This document shows positions 21,869-46,234 of a stretch of 64,000 bases of DNA, one piece after another. Every line of letters starts with the position of its first letter. Positions within the stretch are counted from its first letter, which is position 1. The position numbers and the translations under genes were made by a program. The stretch lies in assembly GCF_029633865.1 (NCBI RefSeq), contig NC_079215.1:53131985-53195984 (forward strand), written 5' to 3'. A model generated the notes under the pieces. It was not told the DNA's origin. It did not search any database and saw only the letters and a list, made by a program, of their open reading frames with translations. The stretch is from Lampris incognitus. Its lineage: Eukaryota; Chordata; Actinopteri; Lampriformes; Lampridae.

Positions 21869-22745
21869 GGAGAGACTGAAGGAGGAGAAAGCTCTTGACA
21901 CACAGACGGGGGGGGGGGGGAGACGTGTGTGTGCGCGTGTGTGTTTGTGGGGGAATGTGTGTTGTGAAATGGGGTTAGAGGCTTGCGAGGTGGGAAAAAA
22001 GACGAGGGAACGGTCTGGGGGTGGGGGTGGGGTGGGGTGGGGGGGGTGGGAGGACGATTTGTGCCAAGAGAAAGTATCTGACAGTTGTTGGAAGCGCGTT
22101 TTTAAAAAATGGTCCCGCGGGAGCACCTGTTAAACACCTCATCCTAACCGCTCTGACAGCTGTGGGCTACGAGCGAGAGAGAGCGTCCTGTCCGTCCGCC
22201 AGGCCCCGCTCTCGTGTGTAACAGGAAGCTCTCGTAACATCCGAACGCTAGCCCCCAATTCAAGCCCCCCACCCCCACCCCCCACCCCCCCATCCGAACT
22301 GGGATGTTAAGTCACGTTAGGCAGCCGTTCCCTTTATTCCTTCCACATTTTTGCAACCCTTTCTCTCGAAGCAGGCGACTGACTGCCTTCCCCGGGTGGC
22401 GGCTCCTCTTCGCCGGCGGCCTCTCGTCCATCCTTGTCCGCATGTTGTTCGACATGAAGGTGTGAGCGGAGGGGCCGCAGCCAGCGGCGCCCCGGCGTGA
22501 CCACGGGACGGGGACAACAGGAACGGGCTCAAGATAGCTGTCGCATCAGCGCGTATGGGGGGGGGGGGGAGGTGGAGCAGCGTAATGACAACCTTGACAG
22601 TTGATGATCGTGCGACTAGTGTGTCTACACCGCGTGTCGTCCCACGAAGGGGGTTCCGACTCTCGTTCGCTCGCCGGTGGCTTTGAAGACCCTCCCCGGA
22701 TAGCAACATTGCCGAGGCCCGGACTCGTCCCACGCTGACACTTTC
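21869..22745. other. Region upstream of thsd4 exon 1
   Basis: This stretch should contain the 5'UTR and promoter of the thsd4-like gene. It has G-runs (21,910-21,920, 22,016-22,050) and a C-run block at 22,266-22,290. No TATA box at a sensible distance was recognised. The minus-strand ORF 22,733-22,317 has no recognisable domain. Confidence 0.35.
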
Positions 22746-23145
22746 TTTTTTTTTTTTTTTATTTATTTCTGATTTTCCCCTTTTTTTTCTCCCAATTTAG
22801 TGGCCAATTGATCCCTATTTTAATTCAAACACCCACCCTCGTATTGCATGCGTTCGCCAACTGCATCTCTCCGGCCGGCAGTCTCGAAGGAAAGCGCCTC
22901 CCCACTTTCGTGACAAGGCGAATCCAAGCCGAACCACTGTTTTTCCGACACACACAGAGACGCATTCACATGACGAACACAAGCCGACTCCGCCCCCCTC
23001 CCGAAGACAGCGTTGCCAATGATTGCTGCTTCATCGAGTCCGGCCATAGTCGGATCTGACGAGACCGGGGCGCGAACCCCAGTCCCCAGTGGGCAACTGC
23101 ATCGACACCAAGCCGACGCTTAGACCGCTACGCCACCGCGGACCT
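22746..23145 (-). mobile_element. tRNA-derived SINE (second family), minus orientation
   Basis: On the minus strand it starts GTCCGCGGTGGCGTAGCGGT (A-box region) with B-box GGGGTTCGCGCCC, and ends in a T/A-rich tail. An exact 15-bp target duplication CACGCTGACACTTTC flanks it at 22731-22745 and 23146-23160. The body differs from SINE family S1. Confidence 0.95.
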
Positions 23146-23184
23146 CACGCTGACACTTTCATCCGGCCCACATACCGCCTGGAA

Positions 23185-23560
23185 TGATGGCACTCGGGCG
23201 GTCCGCTCCCGTTTGCCAGATCTGGGTCAGAACCCAGCCACAGCAGTGTCACGTGTGCCACATATTTGCCAAATGTGGCCCATATTTGTTTTGTGATATC
23301 TGGGCCACATTCACCCGTTTACCACACGGGGCCACTTCAGGGTCACATCCAGATGACGTGTTGCCAAGGGCACCGCGTCTTTGTCAAAAAAAGGCCCACA
23401 TTTGATGTGGCACATTTGGGCCATATTTGCTGTTATACGTGTGGGCGGCTTCAGGCGCTCACATCCGTTTTGCCAGGGCCAGAAGAAGGCCGCCAGTGCC
23501 GCATCGCTGCCCGAAGTGGCCCACATCCGGGTGCTATCTGGATCTCCCTCTCTCCGTCTT
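23185..23560. repeat. Teleost interspersed repeat rich in GTGGCCCACAT, copy 1
   Basis: Shares with 24,196-24,420 the strings TTATACGTGTGGGC, TCAGGCGCTCACATCC, AGAAGAAGGCCGCC and GTGGCCCACATCCGGGTGC. It also has internal repetition of the TGGCCCATATTTG type. No coding content. Confidence 0.75.
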
Positions 23561-23884
23561 TCTTGCAGCACGCCAAGGCAACATGATGCGTCCAGTGGAG
23601 CCAGGGTGCACCGGTTGATTCCCAGCCGCTGACCGTCCAAGCGGCGTTATGCTAGTGATCCAGCTCACTTGTTCAGAGCCGTCATCCCGGGGAACAATCG
23701 GATCAGTTCAGACCTTACGGGAACTCCGCTGGCTGTGAATCAAACCGCACTTCGGCTCGCTTGGCCCGGTTTCACGTATAGAGAGCTAATAGTGTTATTT
23801 CTACGGACATAAATTATCTTTATAGATATTTGAGTACACATGGACGCGGTATTTTCTCTTGCCTGGGTGTTTTTTTTTCTGTTC

Positions 23885-23976
23885 TCAGAAAAGATCTATG
23901 TACTGTAAGAGCCCTCCAAACGCACAGTTCAGCACAGCTGGCTCCATAGCATTGCGAATTTTCTCATCGGGGGAGT
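23885..23976 (-). other. Candidate terminal coding exon, unrecognised protein
   Basis: On the minus strand a good acceptor (CTCTCATTTTTCAG) precedes a short open frame ending in TGA at 23887-23885. In frame it reads SPDEKIRNAMEPAVLNCAFG followed by GLLQYIDLF. The composition (mixed hydrophobic and charged, no low complexity) looks like a real protein C-terminus, but I do not recognise the family. I found no upstream exon between 24 and 27 kb on this strand, so it could be an orphan exon, part of a decayed gene, or chance. Confidence 0.3.
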
Positions 23977-24195
23977 CTGAAAAATGAGAGATAGAAATAT
24001 GAGAGACTGTTGTCAGTGCACATCAGGGTTTTTCCATGGTTGTACGCAGGTGATTTATTTGGAATATAAAGCAGGAATAATACCGCTCATCCCCGCGTAT
24101 CGTGTGCACGTAATGGAACAGGAAATCTGACCTTTTTTTTTTTTTTTTTTAATAAGGTGTGTGTACGCGCATGCGCGCGTGTGTGTGTGAGTAGG

Positions 24196-24420
24196 TGTCC
24201 CAGATAGCAAATTTCACTTCATCTGGTCCAGAACCAAGCCATAGCAACGCCGCATGTGCCACATATTTCCCAAAGGTGGCCCACATTTGAGTTTGAGCCG
24301 TATTTGCTATTATACGTGTGGGCCGCTTCAGGCGCTCACATCCATTTTGTCAGGGCCAGAAGAAGGCCGCCGGTGCCGCATCGTTGCCTGAAGTGGCCCA
24401 CATCCGGGTGCCGTCTGGGG
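24196..24420. repeat. Teleost interspersed repeat rich in GTGGCCCACAT, copy 2
   Basis: Begins CCCAGATAGCAAATTTCACT and shares several 14-20 bp strings with 23,185-23,560. Confidence 0.75.
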
Positions 24421-24429
24421 GTATTTTGA

Positions 24430-24829
24430 AATTTGTGGCAAGTTTGTGTGTTCATTGGAATATATACTGTATATATAAACATGCACCTCAAGTGTGGCGG
24501 CTCTGTGTGGCGACAAAGAGGTATGAGGGATTGGATGTGGGTGGTGAATCGATTGGCTGACCGTTAATGCAAGATGTGTGCGAGAGACAGCTTTTTGATC
24601 CTGTGAACGCCGTGAAAATCCATACGCTTAATGCGGGCAGCGTGAAAGGTGGCGACACCAAAATATGCTTTCTGTGTGTGTGTGTGACTGTCCGTCTTCC
24701 TGTGTGTGTGTGTCTGTCTGAATGTTTGGCACCCTGCCCTCTGGTGCCAGACACAATGCTGACGACCCACACAACCCATGTGAGCAGGGAACTACACAAC
24801 CGCAAGCCACCCGCCAGCACGCGCAGAAT

Positions 24830-24882
<53 letters not shown>

Positions 24883-26990
24883 ACACTATTCACGCTCTCT
24901 CTCTCTCCGTCTCTATGTCTCCCCCCCCCCAATCTGGCACCCCGCCAAATTCAGGACGCCTGCCTCCCGCCGCGAATCTCTGCGAGTCACAGAGACGTGA
25001 CACAGGCATTCTTGACGGCTCCTGAAATCTGTTTGGGAATATTGGGAATTCTGCTCAAGACAGGAGTTGTAGAACTGGAACGTCTGTTTTCCAGTGTTAC
25101 AGCTTAATAGCTGCCATGTCTGATTATGCATGCATACCATGAATCATGGAGACAGGATGGAATGGGCCCAGCGGTTCCAAATAAACACGTACAGGCACGC
25201 GCGCGCACGCGCGCACACACTTGCAAACAAATACACGGAGTGACATGCACATGTGCGCACGCTCACTGATACACACAGCAAAACTATTTATAGTGCATCA
25301 TTCCTCGTAAATACCTATTACAAAACCTTGTGATTCAAACAAACTTCTGCTATTTAGCACAGAATGCAGGACTATTATTGAAACCAGCTGGCAATCCATC
25401 ACACAAACCATGGCTGGCCAAGGTGTGTGTGTGGACAGTGGAAAGCACTGGGGGGAACGTAACACAACCTTTAAAGCACCACAATCAGTACTAATTTATT
25501 TTTTTTAAAATCGGCCCAAAACGAGTTTGGTCTCGGTGTGCCGGGTTTTCGACTTTGTGACGCCACACAGATTTAACAAGTGAAGTGCCCCGGAAGACGC
25601 AATCGAATTCAGTAAGAACCGGGAAGCTTCGCTGTCCCTAAATTATTTCCATCACTTTTCTTGATGATCAACATGTGTGGCTGCTCAAAATGGCTTTGTC
25701 CCGCTATCCTCCCTGCTGTCCCTTATTTGGTCTGCGCACGCACGCGCGCACACACGCGCGCGCGCGGTTCTCCTCCGACCAAACGGAGCAGAAGACAAAG
25801 AGGTGGAAATAAGAATGAAACACACAAAATAGAGAAAGAAAGTGTAAAGACAGGACTTTATTCAACAGCCCGCTCCTTCTCCCTTCCCCTCCCCCCCTCC
25901 CCCCGCTGTCCTTTCCATTTTCCTCTGACCTGCCTCTCCTCTGCTTCTCCTTCTCGTCCTTCCTCCCTGCTTTCCTCCAGCTGTGAGCCGTTTGATGTCC
26001 TTGTGTCCTGTCCTGGCCAGCTGCCCCCAAAACGCCAAATGACTGGTTCTGTCCTCCCAACAACACCTGGAGATCCCCTAACCCCCAGTTACTTCCCTAA
26101 CGACCATGAGAAACACGGGCGAAATGCTAATCAATCAATCACTAAGACCCCTCTCGAGCTGCCCCCGTCCCTGTCAGCTGATCTGCCTCGGATTCAGGAT
26201 GTAGGGTTTTTACTGTTAAAACACTACATCCTGTGTAGGTTTTCGGGACGTGAAGGCATGGTCCCACACAACACTGTCTGTTGTGCATCTCTTTCAAACC
26301 CACACACCCACGGCTTGCTGTTCAGAGTGTTGGGACCCTCTGTCTGTCTGTCACACTGTGAGGGATAGATTCATTTAGCTGTCAATTACCCAGCCCAACG
26401 TCGGACATCAGCAAGGGAGAGAGAAATGCCCCCCCCCCCTCCCCCAAATGCCCAGAAGCTAATAAATGAAAGACAGGGAGAAAAGAGAATGAGAGAAGTA
26501 ACCATGGTATTTACAGCACACACAGGAACAACTGTAACAGCGAGAGTTGTTGTTTACAGTAATTACACGGCTGGATGATTGACAAGTATACAGGGGTTTG
26601 TGAAGACACCGCCAGAGGTCCCTTGTACTCACCTCTCCCTTTTTTTTTATAATTACAGACCAGAAAACATGTTGCAGGTGAAAGACGTACAAACTGTTTC
26701 TTTTGACACCGTAAACACACCTCTGGTCAGTTACTGCTGCATGCTGCATACCTTCAGGGTCAAGGAGGACATTTTCCAATGGCTACAGCCAAGGTATATT
26801 TGGCCGCTCTCCGCTAACCTCAACCTTTCAGAGAGGCTGAATGAGACAGCTAGAAGTTTTTATACGCGAACACACGCTTCTTGGCGCTGGTTGTGTGTAT
26901 GCGCGTAAATGTACGTGTGTACGTGTACGCGTGTGTGTGAGTGGGGGGAAGCATTCTGGGTGCAGTACCACGTTTGAGCAGTAGAGGGCG
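24430..26990. other. Repeat-rich intergenic spacer between thsd4 and melk
   Basis: Contains (CA)n at 24,832-24,880, CG/CA-rich tracts at 25,196-25,215 and 25,738-25,766, and pyrimidine-rich DNA at 25,875-25,980. No ORF shows a domain; the 235-aa frame at 25,661 is low-complexity. Confidence 0.4.
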
Positions 26991-26999
26991 CGCGAACGA

Positions 27000-27120
27000 C
27001 GCCAAAACCGGAAGTTGATGCGACGTCAACGTGGAAGTGGGAAATTCAAATGCCGAACGTCTGTGGCGTGTGTACCGTCTACCACAACGTAGCGCTGTAA
27101 CTCGTCCCCGTTTAACCGAG
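27000..27120 (+). promoter_or_regulatory. melk: Candidate melk promoter with E2F-like, ETS and CHR-like motifs
   Basis: Within 50 bp lie CGCCAAAA (27000-27007, complement of an E2F-type TTTTGGCG), CCGGAAGT (27008-27015, ETS) and TTCAAA (27045-27050, complement of the CHR core TTTGAA). A GACGTCA-type sequence lies between them. MELK in mammals is a cell-cycle gene repressed by DREAM through CHR/E2F elements, so this arrangement fits. A noncoding first exon could end at 27131 (AAG|GTAGGC) and a second begin near 27,449. Transcription start is not known. Confidence 0.5.
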
Positions 27121-27138
27121 GAACATTTAAGGTAGGCT

Positions 27139-27236
27139 AAAAAGAAAAAAACCCCAGAAATTTCTCATTTAAGTAATCAATTATGAATAAACTAAAAAAA
27201 AACCCCCAGAAATTTCTCATTTAAGTAATCAATTAT
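27139..27236. repeat. Direct duplication of about 46 bp in melk intron 1
   Basis: The block CCAGAAATTTCTCATTTAAG...TCAATTAT is present twice (27,154-27,194 and 27,206-27,235) with an A-rich spacer. Confidence 0.85.
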
Positions 27237-27488
27237 AAATACAATCGATATTGTACTCTTTACGGCGATGTTATGATGCGACTCTTGCGGTTAACCTTGT
27301 AGGCTAATCTGGTCATTAAATTAGCTAATGCTAATTTTGTTGGCATAATTTGACGTCAGCCAGCTGATGTTAGAGGATAAATAGTTTTTTTTCGGCGGGG
27401 GGGGGGGGACCTTAAACTAATGTATGTCTTATTTCGTTTGAGTGAAGGTCCGCCCGAGGAAAATCTTATCTTCGTTGTGGTTTGAAGG

Positions 27489-42073
<14,585 letters not shown>

Positions 42074-42626
42074 CAGGTCATGGATTGGCACTCTCTATTT
42101 ATGGCATTAATTTTTCAGCGGCATCAAGACCCCAGCCGTTTCCTGCCAGTGACATCCAAGGATGAGAGATGAACAGTCTGTTACGGATGCGTGGTCGGGT
42201 AGGGTTTTTGTGCGTCTGTAATCGACCAGTCTCTTCATCGTTGCCCGTGTCTAGCCGCGGAGGAATTGTTGGTTCCTTTCTTGGAAGGGATCTATCTCCA
42301 TTTGCGAAATGTGTCTTAGAATTACACATCCAGGTTCAGGTCAAGAGATTTTTGGCTGGGTGTATGAATTGTGTATATTTTAAGTTTGTCCTTAGGCATG
42401 CCTCAGATCTCCACAAAATGAGATGTGAGAATGTCTTTCCCGGTGCGACAGCTCCCCAAGAACACAATTTGACAGCACCATGTTCAACAGGATATCTTGT
42501 TAGACCTCCTGGGATGAGTTGGTTTGCTGTATGAGATGTATAGCAGCATATGTATATACCTTCTAGGTGCTTATTACCATATTTTAATTTCTGACTTTTC
42601 TCCCCTGTAGATATGGAACTTTATTG

Positions 42627-42632
42627 AATAAA
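42627..42632 (+). terminator. melk: Candidate melk polyadenylation signal AATAAA
   Basis: First AATAAA after the melk stop, giving a 3'UTR of about 570 bp, followed by a (CA)n tract. Confidence 0.65.
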
Positions 42633-42649
42633 CATTACACACACACACA

Positions 42650-43430
42650 CACAGAGTATCTATGTTTTTCTAAATAAATTTTTCATGTCTTTTTTTTACA
42701 TGTTTGAAGTCTTTAACGCTTGTGGTCTTATTACTGTTCTGTTTTGCGTTGTCTGTTTAGCGTGTGTATTTATGCTGCGATTCCTGTCAATAATATAAAA
42801 GGGACAAAATAAATGGTTTCTGTCAAATAGAAAATACTTGTGGTTATTGAGAGTGGACCGTCCAGGTAAATGGCGAGAGGCTTTGCCTTGAATTAAGTTC
42901 CTTCCCTTGCATGAGATGCATCTTTTTGTTTTATAGTTGAAAATGCACATTCAAATTACATGTCTTACTATCACACATGCGATCATTTATACCTCACATA
43001 TGTTTATCACTTCCTCCCTTATAGAACAGGGATTACAGTTGGGGTTTTTTTTAACAATTGTTTACACGTTTTCTGAATCTGGCTCTTTCTCAAGACAAAA
43101 TGCAGAACTACAAACCCCTCGCACAAGCAAATGCTGCATTCAACACTTTTGTTTATTTCTAAAAAAAATTTTTTTTGTTGCATCAAAGTGACCCACATGC
43201 CATATCTTTCTGCCGACCAACAACACACTGATGTGCTCAACACCTACTATGAATATCTTATCAGCTGGTTTATGCCTTCTGCATTTTCAGTGTTACACTG
43301 TAGCTGGTTGTAAAAGATTGTTATTTTGGAACACTTGTTTTTTGTTTTTTTTTGTACAACGTTACATACCCAACAGGAGAAAAACGAAGGAAAAAATCAA
43401 CCAAAACAAAAAAGAAGCTAAATTGTGAGA
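42650..43430. other. Intergenic AT-rich sequence
   Basis: Contains further AATAAA strings (42,671 and 42,808), T-runs and no coding signal. Confidence 0.4.
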
Positions 43431-43439
43431 AAAAAGAAA

Positions 43440-44075
43440 TTAGGCTGCACCCTGCCTCCTATTTTGGTCCGGCCACAACAGCTCGTCTACTTCACGAGCG
43501 ATGTTCTCCCTGGCTAAATGGGGGGGGGGGTATTCTGGAGTGATTGATCCAGCCACAGAAAGCCCCCAGATCAACATCACCACATACATCCTCCATTGCC
43601 TGGAGAAGAGGCGTGCGTGCGAGGGGACGGCGGTCATGCCATGCTGGAAAAAAACTGAAGTTGTGTTTGGGAATGGGGAATATGGTGGGAGGTATAGAAC
43701 AATAACTCGTGGGTGGTCGATGAACCAGTTGTGGACCAGAGCAGCCCGGTGGAAGGTCCCAAATGACAACATACCTGGGGCTGCTCTGGTCTGCCCCTTT
43801 GCTCGACTGGAATGAGGATGCCATGTAGGTGGTCCAGGAATGTGACGAGAAGGGCGGTGTTGTAGGGACCAAGTTTGGCATGGTGATGGAGGACGGCCTT
43901 GCCGGCAAATGGCTGTGCACATGGCGCTATTCCCTCCATGCTGTCCAGAGACGTACACAATGGCACAGTGGTCAATAATGTTCCGTCCCCGTCCTTTCGC
44001 TAGGTTAAAGCCAGCCTCGTCAACATAAACCTGCTGGATTACCGCAGCATCCAGCTCCAAGACTCTAAAACGGAC
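43440..44075 (-). pseudogene. IS630/Tc1-mariner-like transposase (DDE_3) fragment
   Basis: Minus-strand frames give VYVDEAGFNLAKGRGRNIID (first catalytic Asp) and a stretch ending SPRYVVIWDLP (second Asp). Then come IVLYLPPYSPFPN and a C-terminal part (LLQAMEDVCGDVDLGAF; REVDELLWPDQNRR). At least three frames are needed and the third catalytic Glu region is scrambled. The N-terminal DNA-binding part is missing. This is the C-terminal half of a transposase seen in many fish genomes, now dead. It may have ended the element near 43,440. Confidence 0.75.
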
Positions 44076-44254
44076 AAGGCGGTGTGAGAGACCGGCCTAG
44101 AGCAGTCAGTATAGTGAAGGACAACACACTGGATTACAGTGCCGTAGTGTACCTATGTAGTGCTGATATGACAGTACATTCACAGAGTAGTGCTTTACTG
44201 ACACATATTCATGGCGCTGTTCTTTAACCCTCTGAGTTTCGCTCAAATGGCTCC

Positions 44255-44650
44255 CTGTAGGTTATCAACACAGGAATCACAGGGATCGCCAGTTCGAATC
44301 CCCGTGTTACCTCCGGCTTGGTCGGGCGTCCCTACAGACACAATTGGCCGTGTCTGCGGGTGGGAAGCCGGACGTGGGTATGTGTCCTGGCCGCTGCACT
44401 AGCGCCTCCTCTGGTTGGTTGGGGCGCCTGTTCGGGGGGAATAGCGTGATTCCCCTGGTGAAACTTCTCACTGCCAGGTGAAAAGAAGCGGCTGGTGACT
44501 CCACAGTCCACATGTATGGGAGGAGGCATGTGGTAGTCTGCAGCCCTCCGTGGCTCAGCAGAGGGGGTGGAGCAGCGACCGGGATGGCCCGGAAGAGTGG
44601 GGTAATTGGCCAGATACTACATCTGGGGAGAAAAGGGGAGGGGGGGGGAT
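44255..44650 (+). mobile_element. tRNA-derived SINE family S1, 5'-damaged copy
   Basis: The B box CAGTTCGAATCCCC and body are preserved, the first part of the tRNA head is degraded, and a G-rich tail ends at 44,650. Confidence 0.9.
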
Positions 44651-44949
44651 GTCTTACGTTTTCTCACCCACTCCGCTTTGAGTTTTGAAGGTGTTAACGT
44701 GTACACAGCACAAAGGTAACACACACAATACACATGTGGCATGCATGTTGCGTACCGCGCTGGAAATGTCCAAGTTTTTCTATCAGGAAAAACGCATTTA
44801 TATTTTACGCAGCACTCATGTAATGTGCAAACACGTATTTTGTATTTTAAGTTTACACCACTGGCGTGTGAAGCTAGAAAAAGATATCGTCGTCACTCCA
44901 ACTAAGCATGACAACAATGGCTTGTGAAATCAGCTGTGGGCAATATAAA

Positions 44950-45325
44950 CTTAGCACAAAAAGTAAGGAAATTTGTGTTTGGTAGGTTATTTCTTTGTTG
45001 TAACAATGCTTCTTGGCAGTAAATCTTATACCAGGCACCTGATTGTCAGCACCAGGGGTACCAGAAGCTCAAAACAAGAGTCAATAGCAACAGCAAAATA
45101 AGCTGTTTGGCATTGGCAGAGAAGATTTGGCAAATTCTTCATGGGCGCAACCCACATACTCAGCTCCGCTGCTCATCCCACAAATGCATGTTCCTTACAA
45201 ATGTGGCGCCATTTAAAAGGGAAATAAACAGGCTTTCCAACGGTGTAAGATTTATTGCCAAGAAGCATTGTTACAACAAATAAATAATCTACCAAACACA
45301 AATTTCCTTACTTTTTGTGCTAAGT
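44950..45325. mobile_element. Mariner-like MITE with long terminal inverted repeats
   Basis: The left arm CTTAGCACAAAAAGTAAGGA (44,950 to about 45,035) is the reverse complement of the right arm (about 45,243-45,325), which ends TCCTTACTTTTTGTGCTAAG. Arms are about 80 bp with small differences. The interior is non-coding. Confidence 0.88.
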
Positions 45326-45329
45326 ATAT

Positions 45330-45817
45330 GTTTCTGACTGAATGACTAGACAGTAATGGGGGAGGGGGGGGGGTTCTGGGTAGCATGACCTGGGCAAGGC
45401 CCACTGTAAACAGCTGACTGCAGCAGCAAGTGAGTGCAAGACAATGGAGAGGAGTGAGCTTCATCTCCTTCCTCACGCCGTTATGAGGAGAGGTGTTACC
45501 TTGTTATAATGATACAGATCTAGAGATGCAGCTGCTTGTGGCAGGCATCTCAGCAGGGAGGAGAGGAGGGTAATGGTGGTTTGAGGTTATAATTGGGAAG
45601 GTTGGTAAATTCAGAACAGGGTGAAGGTTGGGGTTCAGGTGTAGGGGGGTGGAGGAAGGGGGGTCGACCACCTTTCCAGTGGTGGCATCGACTCCTGCTG
45701 TGTTGGGCCGGGGAATCAGAGGCATGGATAGGTGTGTGAACAAAGGGGAGGGGGGGGGGGCTATCAGCAGGACAGGACAGCAGCTGGACCACACACCACC
45801 TGTCACCACCGAAGAAA

Positions 45818-45889
<72 letters not shown>

Positions 45890-46100
45890 GTCATTTTGAA
45901 GTATCGTATTAGAAAATGTTTATGGAAACGGCAAAATTCGTAAAAAACCAACTTCAATTTCACAAATTTTTTTTTTTGTTTTTTTGGTAAGTCTGAGCAA
46001 CAGGTCTATGGGCTTGAGGTGGTTTTTATGGAGCCCGGGAGGGTCACATGGGAGTAATTGTTTTTTGTTTTATGTTTTTTTATAAAGGCACATTCATAAT
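45330..46100. other. Intergenic sequence with (CT)n tract
   Basis: (CT)n at 45,819-45,886. The proline-rich minus frames around 45,540-45,810 look like low complexity. No gene recognised. Confidence 0.4.
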
Positions 46101-46103
46101 TCC

Positions 46104-46194
46104 TAAGAGGTTTGCTGAAAATTTCAACGGACTCCTGCTCAGTATGAGCCCTAGTATGAGCAGGACCCCATTGGAAACTTCAGCAAACCTCTTA
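46104..46194. repeat. 91-bp hairpin with 38-bp arms
   Basis: TAAGAGGTTTGCTGAAAATT begins the left arm; the right arm ends AACTTCAGCAAACCTCTTA. The inner halves CCTGCTCA and TGAGCAGG also pair. About seven mismatches. Confidence 0.8.
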
Positions 46195-46234
46195 AGCATT
46201 TTTTTATGACTGTTGAAAGGGTGTGAAGTCTTGA

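Noticed and set aside
22317-22733. 138-aa minus-strand frame upstream of thsd4 exon 1
   Set aside because: GC-rich random-looking sequence. It does not resemble the missing long-form thsd4 domains (no WSxC or CxxxCG patterns).
24488-25025. Overlapping Cys/Val and Thr/His open frames
   Set aside because: They are translations of the (CA)n/(GT)n tract.
25661-26368. 235-aa plus-strand open frame between thsd4 and melk
   Set aside because: Composition is pyrimidine-driven (Ser/Pro/Leu-rich), with no domain and no splice context.
26459-26779. Minus-strand frame with a donor-like AGAG|GTGAGT
   Set aside because: A single GT match in an A-rich stretch, with no acceptor or recognisable protein.
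45504-45963. Proline-rich minus frames at 45.5-45.9 kb
   Set aside because: Low-complexity sequence beside a (CT)n tract, with no homology signal I can name.
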